Source: Ephydatia muelleri (taxonomy: Eukaryota; Porifera; Demospongiae; Spongillida; Spongillidae). From it: 64,000 bases of DNA. Location of the stretch: assembly GCA_013339895.1 (NCBI GenBank), contig JABACO010000016.1, forward strand, positions 62,001 through 126,000, read 5' to 3'. Below, piece by piece: positions 1 through 8,859 of this stretch (position 1 is its first letter; every line of letters begins with the position of its first letter). The translations under genes were made by a program, and so were the position numbers. The notes under the pieces were generated by a model. It was not told where the DNA came from and searched no databases. It worked only from the letters and a program-made list of their open reading frames with translations.

Positions 1-579
1 ATATCGTCACAACTCACCTGGAAGTCCGAGAGCCGCACAAATAGCCCGCCAAAAGATGCCCTCTAAACGAATTAAGTAGCACGTGATTACTAAAAGCGTT
101 GCGCCTTATGTTGAAACGCGATGGACATGTGAGCAGTTGATTTGGGTTTGTGCTTAGTGTGTTACTATGCATGGAATTATCAATATAAAGGCATAGTGAA
201 ACTGGGTAGTAGCAGAAACAGGCCTTGAAAATGGTAGCGCGTTAATTAGCTAGCAACATCATTTTTACGTAAATGTGCAATTGGACATCTAAATATCCGT
301 AAATGTCCTCTCCGGAACACCCGTGGTGTCTAGTCCTTTCTTCAACATCAGATAACTAATATACAATAATGTACAGACACAGATGCATGCACAAATACCT
401 TTTGTACAAACATTGACCTTTACATGTACAAGGAAACTGGGAAGCCTTACTGTACATCTGATAATACGGTATGCAGGCATACAAGAAATGTGTTAATGTG
501 TGCATGACAGGGAAGCCATGAGCCACGTGCAAAGCAGCCCTTAGATTTTAAATGCTACATACAGCATGCTATAACATAC
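1..579. other. Non-coding stretch, nothing recognised
   Basis: No open frame with recognisable protein character was seen on either strand. The only signal is at the right end, where the minus-strand donor GTATGT of the exon at 580-1067 lies. This stretch is therefore probably intron or flank of that gene. Confidence 0.5.
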
Positions 580-1067
580 CTTTGGGTGGTAGTGGTAGTT
601 CCCTTCCAATACCGACTCCTTCTAGCTGCCTTAATGGTAGCTGAATTGCCCCTGTATATCCGCCTTTTAGCAGCACGGTTCTCCTCGAGGCCCTCTCGAT
701 ATCGCTGCCTTTTAGCAGCACGGTTCTCCTCGACGCCCTCTTGATATCGCTGCCTTTTAGCAGCACGGTTCTCCTCGACGCCCTCTTGATATCGCTGCCT
801 TTTAGCAGCACGGTTCTCCTCGACGCCCTCTTGATATCGCTGCCTTTTAGCAGCACGGTTCTCCTCGACGTCCTCTTGATATCGCTGCCTTTTAGCAGCA
901 CGCTTAGATACAGCATTTGCGTTGTAGGTGTCGCGTACAGAGGCCTTCTTCTTTTCAGGGTCGGCCTTGTAGCGCTCTCGGGCTTTAGCCTTGTTCTCTT
1001 GTGATAAAATATCTTCTCGTTTTTGGAGGTATTCCGCTCGTTGCTTACATCTCTTCTTTCGATTACG
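580..1067 (-). CDS. Internal exon with five to six 15-residue charged repeats, unknown protein
   Basis: On the minus strand a T-rich tract ending in CCTTAG (just above 1067) gives a strong acceptor, and CAAAG|GTATGT after 580 gives a strong donor. The 488 bases between are open in one frame although it has no need of an ATG. The product is very basic and charged. An N-terminal stretch rich in Lys, Arg and Glu (RKKRCKQRAEYLQKRED) leads into a 45-bp unit repeated exactly in frame, translating as AAKRQRYQEGVEENR with small changes, and then a Thr-rich tail (KGTTTTTQR). Coiled-coil or nucleic-acid binding is possible from composition only. Similar KRQRYQE-type repeats occur, from memory, in repetitive invertebrate proteins linked to mobile elements; that link is unverified. 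Other frames also stay open because the unit is 45 bp, but they lack the splice agreement. A decayed single unit lies at 6979-7012. Confidence 0.6.
663..905. repeat. 45-bp tandem repeat, about five and a half copies
   Basis: The word CCTTTTAGCAGCACG recurs at 663, 708, 753, 798, 843 and 888, an exact 45-bp period. Copies differ by only a few bases. The repeat lies wholly inside the exon at 580-1067 and encodes its 15-residue repeats. Confidence 0.95.
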
Positions 1068-2218
1068 CTAAGGCATTAAAAAAAAAAACAACTTCACTAA
1101 CAAAAGTAAGTAATGACTAAACTGCGATAGGAACACCAAATAAATTTAGTGCAGGTTGGAGCATTTAAACTGTATAACATTATTAAATACATCATTATTT
1201 AAAATTAATTCCTATATTATGCTTGCTACTTTTGGTAGATGTGATATGCATCTATATGACCTTAAGGGGCACCGTGCCGGTAAATTCTGAAGAGATTGGT
1301 ACTATTGCCGTTCTTTAAAACCCTTCGTAGCTCGAGTTATACCTTCCTAAGGAAGACGACGACGACCAACAATTTTTTGGGGCATGGGTACGAGAAACAG
1401 GTTCTTTGTTTGTCTAGAAGCGCATAGTTTTATGAAATGAAACTAGCATCAAAACGTAGATCTTGATGTTGTCGTTCGATTGCTGCAAAGAGATAAGTGA
1501 TCCGTTTCTCCGTTGTCCCTCCCGACGCGATTTAAAAATTTTAATGACATTCATCATTCCTCAATCAATCCTATATTGAACCTGCTGACGCAGGTTCAGA
1601 TTCGATAAACATGATATGTATTAAACTACGTGTGTTTGTTTTCTGAAAAACTAAGGCATCACTGAAGGCTAAGTGTATAAGCAGAGATCATATATATCTA
1701 ATATATGATCTCTGGTATATACGATACGCGCGACAGGGACAAGCCATATAAGGACAGTGCCCAATTATAATCACGTGTGATCTGAGGCGGCGACTTGTGG
1801 CTACGTAACTTATTTTACACAAATCATTCCCTTCAACCTTGGATGTGTTCTTTTTGGCTCCCTCTGCAGTGGCAGATCTAGGAGCGCGCGATCTCCTCGT
1901 CCGGGTTACTAGGAGCTGACAGCGACCTTCCAGACCCCCTAGCTATTATCTATGGCAACATCTCTCCAATCCGCTACTGCTTGAAGCCAACTACCCTGTA
2001 TTTTAAGGGCTGTCTGTTATAGCACAAACTCTGACGCATTGTCCAGTTTTTGATTCAAGACTGGCATTTAGAACCACTACCCCGTGGGGACATATTTCCA
2101 ATGCCAACTCGGACAAATAATAGAGTAGTCTGATATGCAAGATAGTCAATGGGATGATGTACATGTAAGTGTTGACCCGTTCTCCCAGTCTTGCAATTAG
2201 GCCATGTGATGGAAACGT
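1068..2218. other. No gene seen; one small hairpin
   Basis: AT-rich sequence without convincing coding frames. The only structured site is a short perfect inverted repeat around 1683-1712 (AGAGATCATATAT facing its complement). The bases next to 1068 are the T-rich acceptor of the flanking exon. Confidence 0.5.
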
Positions 2219-2400
2219 AGAAGTTAAGGTACATGTATGTACATATGTAATGTAATGTAATGTATGTGTGTGTGCATGCGTACATACATGTATGTATGTA
2301 TGTATGTATGTATGTATGTATGTATCGATGTATGTATTTATGTATGTATGTATGTAATGCGTGTACATGTATGCTATTCATGTATGTGCATGTATATACT
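2219..2400. repeat. TATG-type microsatellite
   Basis: The stretch is dominated by tetranucleotide TATG/TGTA repeats, purest at about 2281-2355, with imperfect GTAATGTAATG units before it. Long His/Thr/Tyr-rich reading frames across it are artefacts of the repeat. Confidence 0.9.
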
Positions 2401-2868
2401 TTTTCATGCATAGGTGGTTTTGGGCATGTGTAGAAACATTTTCAACTGCTCAGTATCCTGGGCTGAGAGGGAGACAATGCAGCTGCAAATTTAACACAGA
2501 TGAAGGCACACACAGCTTTTAGAATCGGGTTGTAAGGGGGTTAAGCTTTGCAGTGACTTTTGGAAGCTTGTACAGGGTAATGGTTGGTATCTTGTACCGC
2601 AACATGTGCTTGTGCTGCTGTTTTTAACTATTGCTATGCCAAACACCACAACCCCACTCCACCTCCTCCCCAACACTCAGATCTTTACCTGTATTCCTAC
2701 ACTGAGCGGATCAATCCTGTTGGCTGGCCCACCTTCAACATTCATCATTGCAGTAAGAATGGTGGGGGCCACCAAGGTACTCAGGACTACACCATGACAA
2801 TGTAGAAAACAATGCTCAAGAGATGGTCAGCCATTTGGTTGTGCTGTACCATTCCCCTTGTTCCACAT

Positions 2869-3032
2869 CACGCTCCCCTTCTTCCCATCACTGTCCCCTC
2901 CTTCCTATCACTGTCCCCTCCTTCCCATCACTGTCCCCTCCTTCCCATCACTGTCCCCTCCTCCCCATCACTGTCCCCTCCTTCCCATCACTGTCCCCTC
3001 CTTCCCACCACTGTCCCCTCCTCCCCATCACA
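2869..3032. repeat. 20-bp minisatellite, left array (about 8 units)
   Basis: The unit CCCATCACTGTCCCCTCCTT repeats with exact 20-bp spacing and one- or two-base variants. It is the reverse complement of the array at 3681-3960, so the two arrays form widely spaced inverted arms around ~650 bp. The Pro/Ser/His-rich open frames over it reflect the repeat, not a gene. Confidence 0.95.
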
Positions 3033-3051
3033 TCATGTTATCATGGCAGAT

Positions 3052-3411
3052 TGTTTTTCCCCCCACTACTCTCAAGGTATTCCCTCCTTCCCCCAAACTG
3101 GTCAGTTAAAAAGAACTCCTCTTGAGTGTTAGTGAAGTGTACATACCTAGGTGGTCTGCCAGCAGTTCAGGTTCCAGGCTCAGTGGGGACCGCCTGGTAT
3201 GGGCCAGGGATTGGACCCACCTTGATGAACTGTTTTTCCCCCCACTACTCTCAAGGTATTCCCTCCTCCCCCCAAACTGGTCAGTTAAAAAGAACCCCCC
3301 TCTGAGTGTTAGTGAAGTGTACATACCTAGGTGGTCTGCCAGCAGTTCAGGTTCCAGGCTCAGTGGAGACCGCCTGGTATGGGCCAGAGATTGGACCCAC
3401 CTTGATGAACA
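3052..3411. repeat. 179-bp direct tandem duplication
   Basis: The segment starting TGTTTTTCCCCCCACTACTC at 3052 is repeated at 3231 with few changes, both copies ending in CCTTGATGAAC. It lies between the two inverted 20-bp minisatellites. No conserved protein was recognised in it. Confidence 0.9.
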
Positions 3412-3680
3412 ATGTGGCATGGACTGCCAGCCACCCCCCAGGTGACAAACTCAAATGGAAAGCTTTGTGTGGTCATTTAATGCCTGTATTTGGCTTTGTA
3501 CATGTATGGTGTTGTCACAAGTTTGTATGTTTATGTATCAAATGTGTTGTAGAAGGCCAAAGAGCTGAGAGATGTAACTCAGGTCTTTGTGGTTTCTATT
3601 TATTATTAGTTGTGGGTTTTATGTAAACTTTTCCCCTGAGGGCTAGTGAGAAAGATTGTTCCTGACAACTGGAATACCTA

Positions 3681-3960
3681 CTGTGATGGGAAGGAGGGGA
3701 CAGTGATGGGAAGGAGGGGACAGTGATGGGAAGGAGGGGACAGTGATGGGAAGGAGGGGACAGTGATGGGAAGGAGGGGACAGTGATGGGAAGGAGGGGA
3801 CAGTGATGGGAAGGAGGGAACAGTGATGGGAAGGAGGGAACAGTGATGGGAAGGAGGGGACAGTGATGGGAAGGTGGGGACAGTGATGGGAAGGAGGGGA
3901 CAGTGATGGGGAGGAGGGGACAGTGATGGGAAGGAGGGGACAGTGATGGGAAGGAGGGGA
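3681..3960. repeat. 20-bp minisatellite, right inverted array (14 units)
   Basis: CAGTGATGGGAAGGAGGGGA repeats fourteen times at exactly 20 bp with scattered single-base variants. It is the inverted counterpart of the array at 2869-3032. The purine-rich strand is G-rich and could pair with the left array as a long hairpin. Confidence 0.95.
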
Positions 3961-4014
3961 CGAGTTCTGAGAACCATGAGCATGTTCCTAACATCTTTTT
4001 TTAACTAGGTTTAC

Positions 4015-4402
4015 TACTAAAACTTCCTCAAAACTCCTTGCCTTGGGCATTACTGTTCCATCATCTTGCTTGATAAAAGTCCTAGGTGACCATTTCAACT
4101 TACTGTGTAAGCAAATAGGGAAGTCAATGGTGCATCCATCACCCAACTTATCATGACACTTGGACCAGGAAGGAAAGTATTCAGTATCAAAATCTTCATT
4201 TTCATACCAGCGCCCTAATCCATGCCTCAGAGGGTCCTTTCCTTTCCGACCAAACGAAAACATGTAAACGTCTGTTCTAAATGGTACTGTAAACTTAAAG
4301 GAATGATTAACTCCACATTTTAATGATGCAGATACGTTAGCTAAAAATGTTGAAACATTATTCAAGAGTGCACGAAGAGGTGGTTCAGGGTGGGTGTAGC
4401 AT
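4015..4402 (-). CDS. Likely internal exon, unknown cysteine-containing protein
   Basis: On the minus strand CCCATTGCAG just above 4402 is a good acceptor, and the frame then stays open for about 129 codons to a probable donor GTAAAC (exon end near 4015; GTAGTA three bases earlier is an alternative). The translation has balanced, protein-like composition, unlike nearby repeat frames. It starts CYTHPEPPLRALLNNVS and contains a Trp/Tyr/Asp-rich patch (GRWYENEDFDTEYFPSW) followed by several spaced Cys (KCHDKLGDGC, then PICLH). No family was recognised. Spaced cysteines hint at an extracellular domain, an inference from composition only. Neighbouring exons were not found, and the inverted minisatellite lies directly downstream. 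Confidence 0.5.
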
Positions 4403-5149
4403 CTGCAATGGGATGTTGAGATGCAGTAAAATCACATGATATTAATTTGACCACACTGAGCTAATTAATTCCTACATGGAGAGGGGGGGGTGTATGTGGG
4501 ACAATGCATTAGGCACACCCTTACTGGTCTTCATCAAACTTCATGCCGTCTTCCACCAGCCATGAACACTCTTCCTTAGAATAGCCTTGCCAAAGTACAA
4601 GGTTTTCAGCACATGCCTGTGTGTGCACACTGCACACTGCATCCGGTAAGAATGTTCGCATTTCTCTTTTGATTCGGATGCACAAAGAGAAGAAAGGAGA
4701 GAACTAGAAGTCCTGTATTTATTGGATACGTACGGTGTGAGCGATGCATTTTACCAAGCGCTTTCAATGAAATGCGATAGCCTTCCAAGAGCAAGCCAAG
4801 TTAAAGCTGCTAGATCGGAGCTCAACAAAACAGTGAAACTATGTAGTATCCCAACGTTTGATGGGTCTTATAGGCACGTTGAAACGGCAGATAACTAGAC
4901 TGGTTAGTGTTTTTACAAATATCCTAGCAAAAAGAAAAGTAACGCGCACATGGAAATGTATGGGTAACTATAAATTCAGTGCCCAATAACTTTATGATGG
5001 ATAGTCCAATTTTGGATGTGAAAGAATACATGTAATTTGATAGAGGCTTATGAAAAAAAAAAAATAAATTTGAAAACTTGAAAAACTACCCAGAAGGGTG
5101 ATTTTGCTGGACACAGTCCCATATTGTATATCTTTGCATTCATTTGCAG

Positions 5150-5297
5150 CTTGGGGAATGTCCAACTTTGTTCCAGCTTGGTGAAAAGATTCCTGTAAAA
5201 TTCAGTGGTGATGGTGCTAAATTCTCAAGGATGAGCAACATGATGATCTTGTCTTTGTCTATCTTAGTCCCTCAAGGCAGATATTTATCAGGAACTG
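5150..5297 (+). CDS. Likely internal exon of a repetitive invertebrate protein family
   Basis: A pyrimidine-rich acceptor (CATTTGCAG, ending at 5149) and a consensus donor (GGAACTG|GTAAGTG after 5297) bound 148 bases open in one frame. The peptide contains VKFSGDGAKFSRMSNMM followed by a hydrophobic stretch (ILSLSILVPQG). I recall an SGDGA...F/M-x-R pattern from a large uncharacterised family repeated in cnidarian and sponge genomes and probably carried by mobile elements; this is from memory and unverified. Flanking exons were not identified with confidence; a weak candidate lies at 6092-6334. Confidence 0.5.
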
Positions 5298-6091
5298 GTA
5301 AGTGTGTGTGTGCGCGTGTGTGTGTGTGCATGCGTGTGAGTGGAAAGGGTGGACAGTTAGAAAACCTTACATGTAGTACCTGCAGAAGATGCATGGTGAT
5401 GGCTAACTGCTGTAAAAACATTAATTACAGAGACAATAGGCAATGAATAATTTGGCTGCCACAGTCAAGTTCTAACATCACTCACTTACATGTATATAGC
5501 ATGCAGTCACTTACATGCCACATATGTGACCCAAACCAACAGTAACTACACACTTGCCAAGGAGGGATGCATACATGTAGATCTGTGTACAACATTATAA
5601 TGATAAATCTGCATCCTTTCCCCCTCAAAATAAGTAATTTGTTTCTGAACATGCGAGCAACCACACAATAGCTGTCGTCAAAGGTTGTGAAGACTATCAA
5701 AAGCACTTGGGATTTGAAGGTAAGCAGAAGGCCTGACTGATCAGTAATGTGGTTCATTAACATGGATGGCAGGACTTTGCAACACCTTATCTGCTGAAGT
5801 GCCAATTCATCCTGACACTATACACCAGAACGTTAAGGTGTAGGTAGTACTGAGAACTGTTACTGATTATATTTTCTATTAGGCAAAGCAATGGATTGAT
5901 AGCTTTCTGTCAATACCTGCAGGAGGTTACGAAAAGAGTCATGTTACACCATACATGCACTGTATGGTATACCATGTACCAGAGTGCATTAGGCGGTATG
6001 GTAATCTACGAACGTTTTCAGGCCAAGGTGTGTATATCAACTGATGGTGATTCTGAATGGAAACTGCAGTGCAATTTTTTTATATGCTTAG

Positions 6092-6334
6092 GTGTTGAAA
6101 AACACAACGACAATGCAAAGAGGCCGTACTTCTCTAGCAATAAATGGAATGCCTCCGTGGACATTATCAGAACAGAAGCCAGGATTGACTGCTTATGAAA
6201 GTATGCTACATCGAAAAGGCATTACACCAAGCACAATGATGAATACTGGCTCCATGGAGGCATTCAGGCTGAAGATCTTGGAGGAATACAACACAACCAG
6301 ATACCTGCACCACTCCTCCCTCATCCTCATCATC
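6092..6334 (+). CDS. Possible exon, unknown product
   Basis: A T-rich tract ending in TATGCTTAG precedes 6092, and the following frame is open for about 80 codons. It has protein-like composition (for example LAINGMPPWTLSEQKPG, then SMEAFRLKILEEYN) before a repetitive CCTCCTCATC run and a stop. No donor was pinned down and no family recognised. It may belong with the exon at 5150-5297 or be a chance frame. Confidence 0.25.
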
Positions 6335-6978
6335 TAGCACCACCTCTCCTTTCTCCTCCACCTGCACACACACAGTGTATTGTGTGCATTTGTACTGTTG
6401 TCTCATAAATTAGATATTTAATGGGTCCTTCACATCATTTCTGATTGACTGATAACATTGCTTAGTGAAATTAGCATTTGGGGAGGATCCCCAGATACAC
6501 AGTGTAGTTACACAAGTAAAAATATTCTCTATGAGAAACTTGGTGGGATAAAGAACTTAAAGGCAAAGGTGGTGTAAAAAAGGAAGGGAACAAGGGTAGT
6601 ATGAACACATGAACAACGTAATGTTCTACAATGTGTGCTACACTCTACATATAGGACTACTCCGTTTTTCCTTATCACTAACCCTTTTCTCCTTGCTTTT
6701 GATATCACTATTGCCTCATAGTTACTATTGACCAAAGATAGTCGAACCTAATCGTATGCACATTAGGGCATTTCTAACAATACAGATACACACCTGATCC
6801 CTATAAGATCCCACAAGAATTACCAGTACCTGTATATACATGTAGTCCCGTGATTGCATAATGCATGCCCACATCACACCAAGTACAAATGTAGTAAGAG
6901 TAGGAGGTAGCTTTGTGTACATGTATGACACACCTTTGAGTGGCCTTAACTTTTCGCTGAATGAGCATGTTCAGGACT

Positions 6979-7012
6979 CTGACAATATCGTTGTCCTTTA
7001 GCAGCTCGTTCC
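6979..7012 (-). pseudogene. Decayed single copy of the AAKRQRYQ repeat
   Basis: On the minus strand the bases translate as ERAAKGQRYCQ, matching the repeat unit of the exon at 580-1067 at most positions in DNA and protein. Only one unit is seen, and the frame reaches a stop soon after. This suggests an old duplicate of that exon. Confidence 0.4.
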
Positions 7013-7922
7013 TTTTGAGGCTCTGGTTTGTAGCTTGCTTGAGGGTGATGCTGATCACCAACTTGATGTACCCAGACCCTCGTGTAACTCCCTACGTAGC
7101 GTGTATGCCGGGAAGTGCAGGAAAGTTTGGCGGCCAAGTTTTTTGGTGTCCCCAAAAGGGAACAAACTGCAACAGAATGGATACAACAGATTAGGGACGC
7201 CACAGAACAGAACATGGGTTAGGGTTATGAACTATTTCCGACAAGGTGCAAAGTGGAGGGTGGTTAACGACCCCGATGGACCTATCTAAGTTAACTTATA
7301 CTAGTACTATACCCAAAAGAACGAAAGCCACCTATATGATTCCAGCAATTATTATTCTATTAGGAAAACCATAGATACTTAATATTAATTGGGAAAACAA
7401 CCTTTCTCGACTTTAGCCAGAGTAGTAAATGGTCCTTGTGTAATGAAATCCAAAAGGAGCGCACCGTCAAGAGAAGAACTGTTCACACGCCAGTAGTCCA
7501 GATAGTAGGAACGTCAGTTGAGTCAGGACACATGCACATACGATATCCGGCTGTCATACTTAAATAACCGTTCATGTGACCTCTGGAAGGCAGGGGCACG
7601 AGTTACAATCTAACGCGTATGACTGACGCGCATGCGTATGGTTAGATCACTAAAATCGACGATAGCCTTAGTTTGGCACGATTTATGTAAAAGCAATGGC
7701 CTCACCTAACTTTCATGTACAATTAATTAATTAAAAGGCGAAAACATTAATATATGTTTTTTAATTAATTAGCTGTTTTAATAACGTGATAAATCTCTAA
7801 AGTAGTGTAACGGTGAAATCAGAATTTTTAAATCCCAATTCTAAGCCGAGTTATGCACTGATGTCCACAATTTCTGGACATTTTACTTTTTACTGCTGCT
7901 ACTAAAATTACTTTAGAGGGGC
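7013..7922. other. No gene supported
   Basis: Short open frames occur near 7095-7290 but lack splice sites or family motifs that can be trusted. The rest is AT-rich with no repeat structure noted. Confidence 0.4.
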
Positions 7923-8685
7923 TTACTGGATGTCGGGGTCCCGAGCAGGCGCCCCGCCGTTGGAGTTTTCCTGGCGACAATACCGTGCTATGTGACCCCG
8001 TCTACCGCAATTGAAGTAAATGATGGCGGTATTTCTTTCTACTCTTCCCGCTTGTCTTGAATTGTTTCCGCCTCGCCTACGACTAGGGCTGACACCTGTT
8101 GGGTAAGTCTATATCTATGCTCGCAGCCATCGCTTGTTCATTTTCATTCGGTTGTTTCGTCGACGATCCTAAAGGTCCTGACTCTGTTAATTGATGTTGA
8201 TCCTCCAAAGATTATAAGAGCCGTGCGCGTTGGAGTGTTACACCAAGCTCCTTCGTTTCCCCTGCAGCGCGCAGCTCTCTGCTCACCCTCAACGGCAGTC
8301 CTGCAATGAACTGATGAAGGTCCATGCCAGTAGCTGGTCGCGTGCCTTTGAATCGATTTCTGGCATTGCACGAACTATGAGTTTCCTGAGGTCGTGGCTA
8401 AAGACTCTCCCGGTAGTAATTTCCTGGCGTGAAATTTGTCCAAGAGCTTAAAGGCGATCGGCATGAGCCCGTCGATATAAGTTGCTTCTTTGCCGTCTCG
8501 TAGTCCTTCTTATCGATTCTTCCGCGAGGTCTCGCCCTCCAGTAGTGTTGGCATTTTTACTGCCTTCACTTCATCCTCCCACTTACTCGCATCACTACAC
8601 AGATCAAATCGCTGGACCACACTACAACATCTCCTGAAGAAAAGGGTTTTGGAATGCTGACATGACTGCCCGCTGTCACAGCCAT
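7923..8685 (-). pseudogene. gag: Decayed Ty3/gypsy gag
   Basis: The minus strand reads as fragments of a Ty3/gypsy Gag in several frames: an N-terminal MAVTAG-type start near 8685, a capsid-like stretch (SKWEDEVKAVKMPTLLEGE), then LLPGESLA and RAAGETKELGV, and a C-terminal zinc knuckle near 8000 (NCGRRGHIARYC). The first knuckle Cys reads Tyr, and several frameshifts and stops break the frame, so it is dead. The order of pieces is that of an intact Gag. No pol follows toward lower coordinates and no LTR was recognised. It belongs to a different gypsy lineage from the intact element at 27.8-32.9 kb, whose Gag differs. Confidence 0.7.
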
Positions 8686-8859
8686 TCTCTGCTACCACTG
8701 TAATTGAACTGGCTTTATCACAATGCCAATCCCCAATACACAGTGTGCCTATATATATATCAAGTCCAAATGTACATCCCGTTTGCCCTGCTCTATTGAC
8801 ACTTCCTAATTACTGCTTTCCATTTCAATTCAGTAGAGTTCTTCCTCTCCATTCATGAG

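Noticed and set aside
2003..2411. Overlapping His/Thr/Tyr-rich minus frames of ~120 codons
   Set aside because: They are produced by the TATG microsatellite; no splice sites or non-repeat protein character.
2812..3132. Pro/Ser-rich frames over the 20-bp minisatellite
   Set aside because: Several frames are open at once because of the repeat, and the inverted array gives the same peptide on the other strand.
7020..7290. THAP-like zinc finger reading (KFFGVPKREQTATEWIQQIR)
   Set aside because: Suggestive words only; the required Cys and His pairs are missing and the frame breaks.
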